Source: Tsuneonella amylolytica (lineage in GTDB: Bacteria > Pseudomonadota > Alphaproteobacteria > Sphingomonadales > Sphingomonadaceae). Taken from it: a stretch of DNA of 64,000 bases. The notes below the pieces were generated by a model. That model was not told the origin of the DNA, ran no database searches, and was given only the letters and a program-made list of their open reading frames with translations. Every line of letters starts with the position of its first letter. Position 1 is the stretch's first letter. Made by a program: the position numbers and the translations under genes. The stretch covers positions 1,178,001-1,242,000 of the forward strand of contig NZ_CP032570.1 in NCBI RefSeq assembly GCF_003626915.1, read 5' to 3'. This document shows positions 14,941 through 25,251 of this stretch, one piece after another.

Positions 14941-15822
14941 ATGAACCCCACCCCCCGCACCGCCGCGCTGTCGGCGGCCGCAGCCCTAGCGGCACTGGCG
15001 GCGCCCGCCGGGCTTTCCGCGCAGGACCGGACCCTTCCCGAAGGCGAGGTGATGACCACCGTCACCGGCAACCTGCCGGCCGACCTTGCCGGCCTGCCCG
15101 ACGGCCCGGAGATCGACGGCTTCATCTCCGCCCGGTCCGGCGACCGCATCCGGGTGACCGGCGAAGACGGCACGACGACGATCGTCGGCATCAGCGAAGC
15201 GACCGAAGTGAAGAGCAGCGGCGGCTTCCTCGGTTTGAGCCGCAAGACGCTGGGCCGCGACGCGCTCCTCAACGGGATCCCGGTCAGCGTGAAGACCGCG
15301 CAGTGGGGTTCGGGCCTCGTCGCGAGCCGGGTCACCTTCAAGGCGGGCGACTACAAGACCGCCGCGATGATCAGCCGGGGCACCGCGCAGGGCTTCGCCG
15401 AACAGACCGCCGCCACCCAGGCGCTGCGCAGCCGCGTGGCCGACATCGACAACTACAACGTCAAGGGCACGACGAACGTGTTCTTCGACACTGGTAAGGC
15501 CAACCTGACGGGCGAGGCGCAGGCCAGCCTGTGCCAGGCGGCAAGCCAGGCGCAGAACATGGACAACGCGCTGTTGCTGGTGATCGGCTACACCGATTCC
15601 ACTGGCGGGTACGAGATCAACCAGGACCTCAGCGAGAAGCGTGCCGCGCGGGTGGTGAACTACCTCCAGCAGCAGTGCGGCTGGAAGCCGTACCGCATGC
15701 TGACGCCCACCGGCATGGCCGAGGCCGACCCGCTGGCCGACAACACGACCGACGCGGGCAAGGCGCAGAACCGCCGCGTGGCGGTCAACATCCTCGTCAG
15801 CAAGGCGGTCGACGGGATGTAA
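14941..15822 (+). CDS. OmpA-family periplasmic/outer membrane protein
   Basis: A 293-residue protein with an Ala-rich signal peptide (cleavage probably after residue 27, LSAQ). The middle region has no beta-barrel pattern but carries GDRIRVTGEDGTTTIVGISE, which looks like a small repeated beta domain. The C-terminal OmpA domain starts about residue 175: TNVFFDTGKANLTGEAQ, then GYTDSTGGYEINQDLSEKRA and a final NRRVAVNI, matching the peptidoglycan-binding NX2LSX2RA-type core. AAGGAAG precedes the ATG. It probably tethers envelope to murein. A terminator follows. Confidence 0.88.
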   Translation: MNPTPRTAALSAAAALAALAAPAGLSAQDRTLPEGEVMTTVTGNLPADLAGLPDGPEIDGFISARSGDRIRVTGEDGTTTIVGISEATEVKSSGGFLGLSRKTLGRDALLNGIPVSVKTAQWGSGLVASRVTFKAGDYKTAAMISRGTAQGFAEQTAATQALRSRVADIDNYNVKGTTNVFFDTGKANLTGEAQASLCQAASQAQNMDNALLLVIGYTDSTGGYEINQDLSEKRAARVVNYLQQQCGWKPYRMLTPTGMAEADPLADNTTDAGKAQNRRVAVNILVSKAVDGM

Positions 15823-15849
15823 GTTTCTACGCCTCTCGACAACGGAGGA

Positions 15850-15875
15850 GGGCGGCCCGCAGGGTCGCCCTTTTT
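15850..15875 (+). terminator. Rho-independent terminator of the OmpA-family gene
   Basis: GGGCGGCCC (15850-15858), loop GCA, GGGTCGCCC (15862-15870, one G-U pair), followed by five Ts. Confidence 0.8.
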
Positions 15876-15924
15876 CGTTGAAAAGACAGCGGAACCCGCT
15901 CGCTAGCCCGGCGTTGGGTGCGGC

Positions 15925-16227
15925 ATGGGGCCGCTCGTCTTTCTGATTGCACAGGCGAGCGCGGCGCACGCCGCTGCCGCCAGCCCTCCCGACATCGAAA
16001 TCCGCGCTGAGGCGACCGTCCGCTCGCTCGAGGTGCGTTCGCGAGGCAGCGCCAGCCTGACGCTCACTGCCGAGCCGGGTGAAGCGCCGCCGGTGGAGGT
16101 CGAGCGCTCGGCCCCCGCGGGCCCATCCAGCTACCGCAACCTCACCATCCGGGTCCGGGGTATCGCGCGCCTCGCCGCGCCCCGGCCCATCGCCGCCATC
16201 GACACGACAACAGGGGAAACCGAATGA
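15925..16227 (+). CDS. Small secreted protein of unknown function
   Basis: A 100-residue protein with a short hydrophobic N-terminus (MGPLVFLIAQASAAHAAAAS) that looks like a signal peptide cleaved near residue 19. The mature part alternates hydrophobic and charged residues (IEIRAEATVRSLEVRSRG, SASLTLTAE), suggesting a small beta domain. Its stop overlaps the ATG of the next secreted protein (ATGA), so the two are probably made together. I do not recognise the family. Confidence 0.6.
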   Translation: MGPLVFLIAQASAAHAAAASPPDIEIRAEATVRSLEVRSRGSASLTLTAEPGEAPPVEVERSAPAGPSSYRNLTIRVRGIARLAAPRPIAAIDTTTGETE

Positions 16228-16895
16228 AAAGAGCACTTCTCGCCGCCGCGGCGATCGCCGCTGTCACGGCCGCGCCGGCCATGGCGCAGAACCGCAACGC
16301 GCCGGCGAACCAGGCCAACAGCCCGGCGGTCGCCTATCTCTCCAGCGTGCCGGCCGACCAGCAGCCCGACGTGGTGCTCGACGTGCCCAACCTCTCGGTC
16401 GACGAGATCACGCTCAAGGTGGACAACCTCCAGGTCCGCGTGGCGCTTGACGCGCAGCTCGCCAGCCTCCTCAAGCTGTCCGCCGGGGCCGACGCCTCGA
16501 TCGACCAGGTCGAGCTCAGCATCAAGGGCGTGAAGGCGCAGGCCGCGCTGATCGTGCGGCTCGACAACGTGCGCGCGATCATCGAACGCACGCTCCAGAC
16601 GCTCGACAACAATCCGCAGATCGTCGAGCAGCTGACCGGCACCGTCGACAACGCGGTCGGCGTGACCGGCGGGGTGGTGAACAACACCGTCTCCACCGTC
16701 GGCGACCTCACGCGCGGCGTGCTGTCGAGCGGCCGCGTTCTCGACCTCGCCAGCAGCGGACTCTCGGTGGTGTCCTCAACCGTCAATTCGGCCGGCGACA
16801 CCGTGCGCCGCCTGCGCGGCAGCGACGGCGGCCTCTACGATGTCGTCACCGACACCGCCGGCAAGATCCTGCGTTCGACCCGCGTCGGGGGCTAG
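16224..16895 (+). CDS. Secreted protein of unknown function
   Basis: A 223-residue protein with a clear Sec signal (MKRALLAAAAIAAVTAAPAMA, cleavage near residue 21). The mature part contains SVDEITLKVDNLQVRVALD and a second similar stretch, IDQVELSIKGVKAQAALIVRLDNV, two beta-rich repeats. A Val/Thr/Gly-rich amphipathic tail follows (LTGTVDNAVGVTGGVVNNTV). It is translationally coupled to the upstream secreted protein. The stop overlaps tail-to-tail with the antiporter gene on the other strand (4 nt). Conserved-looking, function unknown. Confidence 0.75.
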   Translation: MKRALLAAAAIAAVTAAPAMAQNRNAPANQANSPAVAYLSSVPADQQPDVVLDVPNLSVDEITLKVDNLQVRVALDAQLASLLKLSAGADASIDQVELSIKGVKAQAALIVRLDNVRAIIERTLQTLDNNPQIVEQLTGTVDNAVGVTGGVVNNTVSTVGDLTRGVLSSGRVLDLASSGLSVVSSTVNSAGDTVRRLRGSDGGLYDVVTDTAGKILRSTRVGG

Positions 16896-18211
16896 GCCGC
16901 CCCGCCGCCCCGGCGGGCCACCCATGCCTTGTGAGAGCGCGCGCTCAGCTTGTCGAACGCGGCCGTCACGGTGACCCCGTGCATTACGACCGAGGCCGCG
17001 ATGATGAGACCCAAGGTCCCCCAGAGGCTGTATTCGGATTCGAACGATCCGTGGTTGAACCCGTAGCTGAGGTAATAGACCGACCCCAGCCCGCGGATGC
17101 CGAAGAACGCGATGACGCCGCGTTCGAAGGGGGGGCGCTTCACGCCGATGAGGCTCAGCCAACCGGCCACGGGCCGGATGATCAGCAGCATCACTGCGGC
17201 GAACAGCGCCTCCTCCCAACCGATGTCGGCGAGCAGGCCGCCCGCGATCATCCCGCCGAACATCAACAGCAGGAACATCATCAGCAAGCGCTCGGCCTCG
17301 TCGGCGAAGTCATGCAGGCGCCGGTTGAATTCGTTGCCTTGCGCCGCCTGTCGGATCATCAGACCGGCCACGAACACCGATAGGAAGCCATACCCGCCCG
17401 CGAACTCGGTCGCGGTGTAGGTGACCAGCGTCACGCCCAGTGCGATGAAGCCGTCGCCCGTGCGCGAAAGCCGGGTATCCGAAGGCAGACTGTAGGTCAT
17501 CTTGCCGACCAGCCATCCGATCGCGACGCCCATCGCCAGGCCCGCCGCCAGCTTCCAGACGACGTCCTTGAGGAGCCATTCCCCGGCGACCTCGGCCGTC
17601 AGGCTGCCCGCGGCCGCGATCGCGATCGCCAGGTGAATGAAGGGGAACGCCAGCGCGTCGTTCAGTCCGGCCTCGCTCGTCAGTGCGAACTTCGCTTCGG
17701 CTTCGCTTTCATCTTCGTCGTGCTCGATCTGGACGTCGCCCGCCAGCACGGGATCGGTGGGCGCCAGCGCGGCGCCGAGCAGCAACGCGGTGGCCAGTCC
17801 CAACCCGAGAAGGACCGAGCCGAGGATCATCACCATCGCGATCGTCAACGGCATGGCGAGCCCGAGCAGGCGCCAGGTCACGTTCCAACTATGCCAACCG
17901 CACTTCCGGCCGAGCTTCAACCCGGCACCCATCAACGAGACGATGACGATCAGTTCCGCCGATCGTTCGACGAGAACCGGCGCATTGTCGGGATGCGGGG
18001 CCCAGACGGCGAAGGGGGTGACGGAAAACACCCCGACGCCGATCAGCACGCAGACGATCGGCAACGACAACGCAACGCGGTGCAACGCGATGGGGAGCCA
18101 GGCGACCAGCAGGATTAGGGCTCCCAGCCCGAAGAGGATCTCGAAATACCAGGCACCGATGCGCGGGGCCTGCGCTGCGATGGTCGCCGCCTCGGACAGC
18201 ACTTGCAGCAC
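16892..18211 (-). CDS. CPA1-type Na+(K+)/H+ antiporter
   Basis: A 439-residue inner-membrane protein with about 12 hydrophobic segments. The CPA1 signatures are APTDPVLAGDVQ (unwound helix) and SEAGLNDALAFPFIHLA, which contains the ND ion-binding pair. The start is GTG, supported by a strong GGAGGA upstream. It has no large cytoplasmic tail. It lies 46 nt downstream of a CPA2 antiporter gene in the same direction, so the two probably form an operon for monovalent cation and pH homeostasis. Ion preference cannot be read from sequence. Confidence 0.9.
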   Translation of the reverse strand: MLQVLSEAATIAAQAPRIGAWYFEILFGLGALILLVAWLPIALHRVALSLPIVCVLIGVGVFSVTPFAVWAPHPDNAPVLVERSAELIVIVSLMGAGLKLGRKCGWHSWNVTWRLLGLAMPLTIAMVMILGSVLLGLGLATALLLGAALAPTDPVLAGDVQIEHDEDESEAEAKFALTSEAGLNDALAFPFIHLAIAIAAAGSLTAEVAGEWLLKDVVWKLAAGLAMGVAIGWLVGKMTYSLPSDTRLSRTGDGFIALGVTLVTYTATEFAGGYGFLSVFVAGLMIRQAAQGNEFNRRLHDFADEAERLLMMFLLLMFGGMIAGGLLADIGWEEALFAAVMLLIIRPVAGWLSLIGVKRPPFERGVIAFFGIRGLGSVYYLSYGFNHGSFESEYSLWGTLGLIIAASVVMHGVTVTAAFDKLSARSHKAWVARRGGGAA

Positions 18212-18257
18212 GAATTGTCCTCCGATCCTCGGGGGCTTCGAACGGCCCCGACCGCAT

Positions 18258-20048
18258 TCAGACGGTTGGGTCGGCGTTTGCGTTCCCGGCGACAGGCCGC
18301 GAACCGCCTTCGACCTGGCGAATGATCATGTCCTGCGCGGCGCGATAGTCGCCCGCTTCGAACTGGACATCGAGGCGCCTGCGGTCCGTCTTGCGGTAAG
18401 CGTCCTCGGCGGCGTCGATGTCCTGCCGGGAATCCCCCAGCGCGGCGAGCGCGGCACGCCCCATCGCGACCGCAGATTCCATCACCTCGCGCACCACATA
18501 GTCGTGCGGTGCGTCGCGCAGGTCGATGAGGGTGCGACGGTCGAAGGCGCGCACGAAGATTTTCGGTTGCGGAAAGGCATCGCGCACCGCCTGCAGGAAC
18601 GCCCGGTCGAGCTGGGTCCCATCCATGCAGAAACAGATCGCATCGGCATCCCCGGCCCCCGCCTGGCGCAGCAGGTCGATCCGCGTGCCGTCTCCGAAAT
18701 AGACCTTGCTGCCGAACTCGCCGGCGACATCGATCATGTCGGTGTCCTTGTCGATCAGGGTCACCGCGATGTCGTTGGTGATCATCATCTGCGCGACCGT
18801 CTGGCCGAACCGGCCGTATCCGACCACCAGCGCAGCCGCGCCGTCGCCGCGCGGGCCCTCGCGGTCCTCGCGCGATGCCGGCTCCCGGCGCAGCGGTCCG
18901 GTCAGCATCATCAGAAACGGCGTTGTCGCCATCGACAGGGTGACGACCGCGCCGAACAGGCTGGCGGCCTCCGGGTCGATCAGGAAGCCCGATTGCGCCT
19001 GTGCGAACATCACGAAGCCGAATTCGCCGCCCTGGCTCAGCAAGAGGCCGAGCGCCAACGCCGCGCGCCAGCCCATCTTCATCATCATGCCGAGCCCGAA
19101 GATGACCGCCGTCTTGGTCGCGATGAGGCCCACCGCCATGGCCAGCACGAACAGCGGCCGCTCCGCGATCGCGCCGAGGTCGAGCATCATGCCGACAGCT
19201 AGGAAGAACAGTCCGAGCAGGATCGAACGGAACGGTTCGACGTCGGTTTCCAGCTCGTGGCGAAAAGGCGTGTCGGCCAGCATCACGCCCGCGATGAAGG
19301 CACCGAGCGCGGTCGACAGACCCAGCAACTCCATCGTCGCGGCGCTGGCGACGACGGTGAACAGCGCCGCGACGATGAACATCTCGCGCTCGCCGAAGCG
19401 GCCTATGAGGCGGAACAGCGGGCGGATGAGGAACCGCCCCGCCAGCAGGAGGCCGAAGATCGCCCCGACGGTGATCAGCGCCAGCTGCCACCCCGGCGGC
19501 CCGCCCTGTTCGGCAGGGTTGCGGCTCAATGCGGCGACCACCGTGATCATCGGGATGATCGACAGGTCCTGGAACAGGAGAACCGAGAACGCCCGCTCGC
19601 CGAAGGGGGTGCGCAGCCGGCCCGAGGATTGCAGCATCGGCAGCACCTGCGCGGTCGACGACAATGCGAGTGGCAGCCCCAACGCGATCGATGCCTGCCA
19701 GCTGAACCCGGTGAACGCCCCGATCGCCGCCGTCAGCGCCGCGCCGCACAGCAGCACCTGCGCAAGGCCGAGGCCGAAGATCTCCTTCTTCAGCCGCAGC
19801 AGCCGCGCGGGCGCGAGTTCGAGGCCGACGACGAACAGCAGCAGCACGATGCCGAGTTCGGCGATGGCGATCTTGCCCTCGGCCTCGCCCGTCAGGCCGA
19901 GCACCTGCGGCCCGATCACCGCGCCGGCGACGAGGTAGCCCAGCGTCGCGCCCAGCCCCAGCCGGCGGAACAGAAGCACGAAGCCCAGCGCGAAGCCGAG
20001 CATGATCACGGCATCGCGCAGGAAATGGGTGGCGGCCTCGTGCTCCAT
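18258..20048 (-). CDS. CPA2-type (KefB/KefC-like) cation/proton antiporter with TrkA-N domain
   Basis: A 596-residue protein: about 12 membrane helices (residues 10-380, including LVAGAVIGPQVLGL and GLELAPARL), then a cytoplasmic RCK/TrkA-N Rossmann domain beginning about residue 408 with LVVGYGRFGQTVAQMM and VTLIDKDTDMID. Kef systems exchange K+ for H+ and are gated by a ligand on the Rossmann domain; NAD(H) or glutathione adducts are family possibilities. It sits upstream of the CPA1 gene, suggesting a two-antiporter operon. Start ATG at 20048; no frame defects. Confidence 0.93.
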   Translation of the reverse strand: MEHEAATHFLRDAVIMLGFALGFVLLFRRLGLGATLGYLVAGAVIGPQVLGLTGEAEGKIAIAELGIVLLLFVVGLELAPARLLRLKKEIFGLGLAQVLLCGAALTAAIGAFTGFSWQASIALGLPLALSSTAQVLPMLQSSGRLRTPFGERAFSVLLFQDLSIIPMITVVAALSRNPAEQGGPPGWQLALITVGAIFGLLLAGRFLIRPLFRLIGRFGEREMFIVAALFTVVASAATMELLGLSTALGAFIAGVMLADTPFRHELETDVEPFRSILLGLFFLAVGMMLDLGAIAERPLFVLAMAVGLIATKTAVIFGLGMMMKMGWRAALALGLLLSQGGEFGFVMFAQAQSGFLIDPEAASLFGAVVTLSMATTPFLMMLTGPLRREPASREDREGPRGDGAAALVVGYGRFGQTVAQMMITNDIAVTLIDKDTDMIDVAGEFGSKVYFGDGTRIDLLRQAGAGDADAICFCMDGTQLDRAFLQAVRDAFPQPKIFVRAFDRRTLIDLRDAPHDYVVREVMESAVAMGRAALAALGDSRQDIDAAEDAYRKTDRRRLDVQFEAGDYRAAQDMIIRQVEGGSRPVAGNANADPTV

Positions 20049-20080
20049 GAAAGCGCCCTCTAGGCGCTATCGAGGCGGCG

Positions 20081-20620
20081 TCAAATCTTGAGGTTCGCGC
20101 GCAGGCCGATCATGTCGATGCCGGGGTTCTGCTGGCTGTTGAACAGCCGCGCATTGGAGATGTGGACCCAGCTCGCCTCCACGCTGACACGCGGGGCGAC
20201 CGCGATGCCCACCGCGATCTCCGGCTCGAACAGCACCCGGCTGCCGAGGTCGGTCCGCACGCCAGTGGCGGGATCGACCCGGAGGTTGGGCGCGTTGTGG
20301 ACCACCAGACCGACGCCCGGCCGCACGTACACGCTGCCGAGGTCGAACTTGCGCCCCACGCCAACGCCCACGAAGTCGGTTCCGCCCTCGCGGCTGTTGA
20401 CCGAACCGAAGACGTAAGGCTCGATCCGCGCGACCGGCAGGATCGGATCGAAGCGATAGCCGGCCTGGAGGTCCATCCCGCCTTCGCCCGAATCGAGCGT
20501 GAACGGCGTGTCGACCCCGTGCGCGTAGACGCCGCCGTAGATCTCGCCGGCATGGGCGGGCGCGGCGACGGCGAAGAGCGCGGCGGCACTGGCGGCGGCG
20601 GCGAGAAGTGTCCTGGTCAT
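20081..20620 (-). CDS. PagL-like lipid A 3-O-deacylase (acyloxyacyl hydrolase family)
   Basis: A 179-residue protein with a signal peptide (cleavage after AHA, about residue 24) and an outer-membrane beta-barrel pattern of alternating strands with Gly and aromatics. The C-terminal signature ASWVHISNARLFNSQQNPGID matches the PagL active-site region, in which a conserved His and Ser two residues apart (H-I-S here) are catalytic, followed by the typical NPGID and a final IGLRANLKI strand. It would remove a 3-O acyl chain from lipid A in the outer membrane. It is co-oriented with the antiporter genes after a 32-nt gap. Confidence 0.82.
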   Translation of the reverse strand: MTRTLLAAAASAAALFAVAAPAHAGEIYGGVYAHGVDTPFTLDSGEGGMDLQAGYRFDPILPVARIEPYVFGSVNSREGGTDFVGVGVGRKFDLGSVYVRPGVGLVVHNAPNLRVDPATGVRTDLGSRVLFEPEIAVGIAVAPRVSVEASWVHISNARLFNSQQNPGIDMIGLRANLKI

Positions 20621-20665
20621 GGAACCGCCATAGGCTGTGGCATGCTTGCCGCAAGCTGAAGCGAA

Positions 20666-22141
20666 ATGGGGTCGGTATCATCCCGGCCCTTCCGGCCCGC
20701 CCCGCCCGCGCCTATCCAGGCCGGCTTTATGCTGCAGGCAGCTGCCCCCACGCCCGCTTCGGGCTCCCGATCGGAATGGAAGCGCGAAATCCGCGCCACG
20801 CTCGGGCTCGCCTGGCCGCTGGCCGCGGCGAACCTGCTGCAGATGCTGGTCTGGGCGATCGACGTGATGTTCATCGCCCGGCTCGGCACGCTGCCTCTCG
20901 CGGCGGCAAGCCTGAGCTTCGCGCTGTTCGGCACGCTGATGTGGGCGCTGACCGGGCTCACCGGCATGGTCTCGGCCCTCATCGCCGCCGCGCTCGGCCG
21001 CGGCACCGGGATCGTTCGCGAGGTGCGCCGGGCGACGCGCATGGCGCTGTGGCTGGCGGTGCTGTCGGGCGGCCTGCTCGCCGCGGCGATGGCGCTGGGC
21101 GGCGAATGGTTCATGCAGCTGACCGGGCAGGACCCGCGGATCTCGGCGCTGGCGGGCGATTTCCTGATCGTGCTCGGCCCCGCGGCGATCCCGATGCTGA
21201 TCTGCAACGTGCAGCGCAGCTATGCCTCCGCGCTCGGCCGCCCGGTCTTCGCGACCATTGTGGTCGGCGCGCAGGTCGCGCTGGCCGCGCTCGCCAACTA
21301 TGCGCTGGTGTTCGGGCACTTGGGAATGCCCGCGATGGGCATGATGGGCTCGGCCATCGCCAGCAGCGTGACCGCATGGGCTGGCGTGCTCGCCTACGGG
21401 GCGCTCATCCGATGGGATCGCAACCTCGGGCGCTACCGCATCATGGGCCGGTTCTGGAATCCCGACTGGCAGTATTTCCGCCGGCTCGCCGTGCTCGGCG
21501 CGCCGGTCACGCTGACGATCGTGGCCGAAGGGGGGCTGTTCAACAGCGCGGCCTTCATGATCGGACATTTCGGCACCGACCAGCTCGCCGCCCACACGCT
21601 GGCGTTGCAGCTGGCCTCGTTCGCGTTCCAGGTACCCTTCGGGGTTTCGCAGGCCGCGACGATCCGGGTCGGCTACCACTATGGCGCAGGCGACCGGGCG
21701 GGCATCGCGCGCGCGGGATGGTCGGCGATCGCGGTGGGGACGGGGTTCATGATCTCGACCGCGTGCCTCATGATCCTCGCCCCCGCAGCGCTGCTGTCGC
21801 TCTACATCGATCCCGCCGCGCCGCGCTATGCCGCGACGGTGGCGTACGCTGTCGTGTACCTGCGGGTGGCGGCCGCGTTCCAGTTGTTCGACGGATTCCA
21901 GGCGGTGACGGCGGGCAGCTTGCGCGGCCTGCAGGATACCCGCGCGCCGATGCTGATCGCGCTGTTCAGCTTCTGGGTGCCGGGCCTCGCGGCGATGCTG
22001 CTTTTGGGGTTCGCCACGCCCCTGCAGGGCCTCGGCGTGTGGATCGGCCTGCTGGTGGCGCTGGTGTTCGTATCGGCGGGCCTCATGTGGCGCTGGCTGC
22101 GCCGCGAACGGCTTGCCCCGCTTGCCGTGCCGGCTGCCTGA
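20666..22141 (+). CDS. MATE-family efflux transporter
   Basis: A 491-residue multidrug and toxin extrusion protein, with twelve hydrophobic segments in two related halves. The first helix reads [20 protein letters not shown], followed by [13 protein letters not shown]. The second half opens with [15 protein letters not shown]. Na+ or H+ driven export of organic cations is the family role. The start is uncertain: ATG 20666 has no obvious Shine-Dalgarno, and an ATG at 20729 would shorten the cytoplasmic N-terminus by 21 residues without touching the conserved core. Confidence 0.92.
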   Translation: MGSVSSRPFRPAPPAPIQAGFMLQAAAPTPASGSRSEWKREIRATLGLAWPLAAANLLQMLVWAIDVMFIARLGTLPLAAASLSFALFGTLMWALTGLTGMVSALIAAALGRGTGIVREVRRATRMALWLAVLSGGLLAAAMALGGEWFMQLTGQDPRISALAGDFLIVLGPAAIPMLICNVQRSYASALGRPVFATIVVGAQVALAALANYALVFGHLGMPAMGMMGSAIASSVTAWAGVLAYGALIRWDRNLGRYRIMGRFWNPDWQYFRRLAVLGAPVTLTIVAEGGLFNSAAFMIGHFGTDQLAAHTLALQLASFAFQVPFGVSQAATIRVGYHYGAGDRAGIARAGWSAIAVGTGFMISTACLMILAPAALLSLYIDPAAPRYAATVAYAVVYLRVAAAFQLFDGFQAVTAGSLRGLQDTRAPMLIALFSFWVPGLAAMLLLGFATPLQGLGVWIGLLVALVFVSAGLMWRWLRRERLAPLAVPAA

Positions 22142-22160
22142 AAAAACTTGGGCCCGGCCG

Positions 22161-22191
22161 CTTGACCCCCATTCGCGGGGCACTATCTGCG
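22161..22191 (+). promoter_or_regulatory. Heat-shock (RpoH-like) promoter of groESL
   Basis: CTTG (22161-22164) followed after 17 nt by ACTATCTGCG (22182-22191) matches the alphaproteobacterial sigma-32 pattern CTTG-N17-CYTATNTNNG, except for the first base of the -10. It lies directly before the CIRCE element. Confidence 0.6.
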
Positions 22192-22197
22192 AGCGCG

Positions 22198-22224
22198 CTG
22201 GCACTCTCGACAAGGGAGTGCCAA
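22198..22224 (+). promoter_or_regulatory. CIRCE element (HrcA operator) of groESL
   Basis: CTGGCACTC (22198-22206), 9 nt, GAGTGCCAA (22216-22224). The arms, spacing and position fit the CIRCE consensus TTAGCACTC-N9-GAGTGCTAA; eight of nine arm positions pair. HrcA should repress groESL here. hrcA itself is not in the window. Confidence 0.9.
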
Positions 22225-22262
22225 TAGCGTTCATCACTCAACCAACCCGAGAGGCAAGCACC

Positions 22263-22550
22263 ATGGCATTTCGTCCGCTGCACGACCGCGTTCTCGTCCG
22301 CCGCATCGAGGCCGACACGAAGACCGCCGGCGGCATCATTATCCCCGACAGCGCCCAGGAAAAGCCGAGCGAAGGCGAGATCGTCTCCGTCGGCACCGGT
22401 GCCCGCAACGACCAGGGCCAGATCACCCCGCCCGACGTCAAGGCCGGCGACCGCGTCCTGTTCGGCAAGTGGAGCGGCACCGAAGTCAAGATCGACGGCG
22501 AGGACCTCCTCATCATGAAGGAGAGCGACATCATGGGCGTGATCGGCTGA
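22263..22550 (+). CDS. groES: Co-chaperonin GroES
   Basis: A 95-residue GroES, the lid of the GroEL folding cage. It shows [14 protein letters not shown], the mobile loop around [28 protein letters not shown] and the C-terminal [14 protein letters not shown]. The start at 22263 follows GAGAGGCAAGCACC. It is the first gene after the CIRCE-controlled promoter. A repeat pair separates it from groEL by 114 nt, longer than the few tens of bases common in groESL operons. Confidence 0.98.
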   Translation: MAFRPLHDRVLVRRIEADTKTAGGIIIPDSAQEKPSEGEIVSVGTGARNDQGQITPPDVKAGDRVLFGKWSGTEVKIDGEDLLIMKESDIMGVIG

Positions 22551-22557
22551 TCACTCC

Positions 22558-24300
<1,743 letters not shown>

Positions 24301-24302
<2 letters not shown>

Positions 24303-24406
24303 TTTCGGACGCGGGGTAGCCGCACGGCTACCCCGGTCTCGAAATCGGAAGCGGCCGGCGGGTCGGCGCAGCCGAACCCGTTCGACGACTCGGGCTTCGC
24401 CTGGGT
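24301..24406 (+). other. Hairpin cluster and tandem-hairpin element in the groEL 3' region
   Basis: A long stem-loop spans 24301-24346: GATTTCG and CGAAATC enclose GGGGTAGCC-GCAC-GGCTACCCC. Then comes a hairpin at 24360-24379 around loop GCA with one bulged A. The spacer (C)GTTCGACG (24379-24387) and an 8-bp hairpin ACTCGGGC-TTC-GCCTGGGT (24388-24406) follow. The last three parts mirror the element after rplL. Confidence 0.55.
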
Positions 24407-24423
24407 CGGCTCACCGAAAGCAG

Positions 24424-24455
24424 AAAAGGCCGGCGGAGCGATCCGCCGGCCTTTT
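24424..24455 (+). terminator. Bidirectional Rho-independent terminator between groEL and the amidohydrolase gene
   Basis: A perfect 14-bp stem, AAAAGGCCGGCGGA (24424-24437), loop GCGA, TCCGCCGGCCTTTT (24442-24455). It serves the convergent genes on both sides. Confidence 0.85.
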
Positions 24456-24456
24456 C

Positions 24457-25209
24457 CTATTGCGCCAGACCCTCGCCGAGCGCACTCGCCAGCACCGCCG
24501 CCATCCTCTCCACCCCAGCAGCATCCGCCAGCAGGTCCTGCCGCACCTCGATCTCGACGTAGCGCAGGCCCCGGCCGTAGGCGTGACGCGGCACCGTGTA
24601 GTCGGTCGCGTCCATCCGATAGGGTTCGTTGTCGCCCACCACGAGGTCGCCCCGCGTCCGCAGCGCGGCCAGCACCGCCAGCGCGAAGCCTTCGCGGTGC
24701 CCGTCGTGCAGCACGCCGATCTCCCACGGTCGCCGCGCTTCGCTCATGACGGGTGTGAAGCTGTGGACCGAGACAAGGACGGGATCGTCCATCCCCTCCA
24801 GCGCCGCGCCGATGGCCGCATGGTAGGGCGCGAAGACCGCCCCCTCGCGCGCCGCGCGGTCCCCCGCTGTCAGACCCCGATTGCCCGGGATGGCCGTCCC
24901 GTCGCTCGCCCGCACGATCCATTCGGGATGATCGGGCGCGCGGTTGCAGTCCACCACCAGCCGCGAATAGGCCTGCGCCACGAACGGCGCCGCCAGCCGG
25001 GCGGACAGCGCTTCGCCCAGCGCCTGCGTACCGAGGTCGACGGCGATGTGGCGCGCCCGGTCCGCCGCCGACACACCGAGGTCGCCGAGCGCGGCCGGAA
25101 TCGCCGCCCCGGCATGGTCGCCCACCAGCACGAAGGGGCCATCCGCCCGCACCGGCAGGGTTTTTCGGACCGGATCGGGGTCTGAGGGGTTGAGGAGGGA
25201 CAGCGGCAT
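24457..25209 (-). CDS. N-formylglutamate amidohydrolase family protein
   Basis: A 250-residue zinc amidohydrolase of the HutG/FGase type, which would cleave N-formylglutamate to formate and glutamate. Signatures are LVGDHAGAAIP with a metal-binding His, YSRLVVDCNRAPD, and VSVHSFTPV followed by RPWEIGVLHD, then GDNEPYRMD. The start MPLSLLNPSDPDPVRK is chosen because the open frame upstream lies antisense to the transglutaminase gene. No other hut genes are near, so a role in histidine breakdown is not supported by context. Confidence 0.88.
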   Translation of the reverse strand: MPLSLLNPSDPDPVRKTLPVRADGPFVLVGDHAGAAIPAALGDLGVSAADRARHIAVDLGTQALGEALSARLAAPFVAQAYSRLVVDCNRAPDHPEWIVRASDGTAIPGNRGLTAGDRAAREGAVFAPYHAAIGAALEGMDDPVLVSVHSFTPVMSEARRPWEIGVLHDGHREGFALAVLAALRTRGDLVVGDNEPYRMDATDYTVPRHAYGRGLRYVEIEVRQDLLADAAGVERMAAVLASALGEGLAQ

Positions 25210-25251
25210 CGCGGGAACACCCCTCGCACAGGCCGCGCCGCCGGACCAGCC

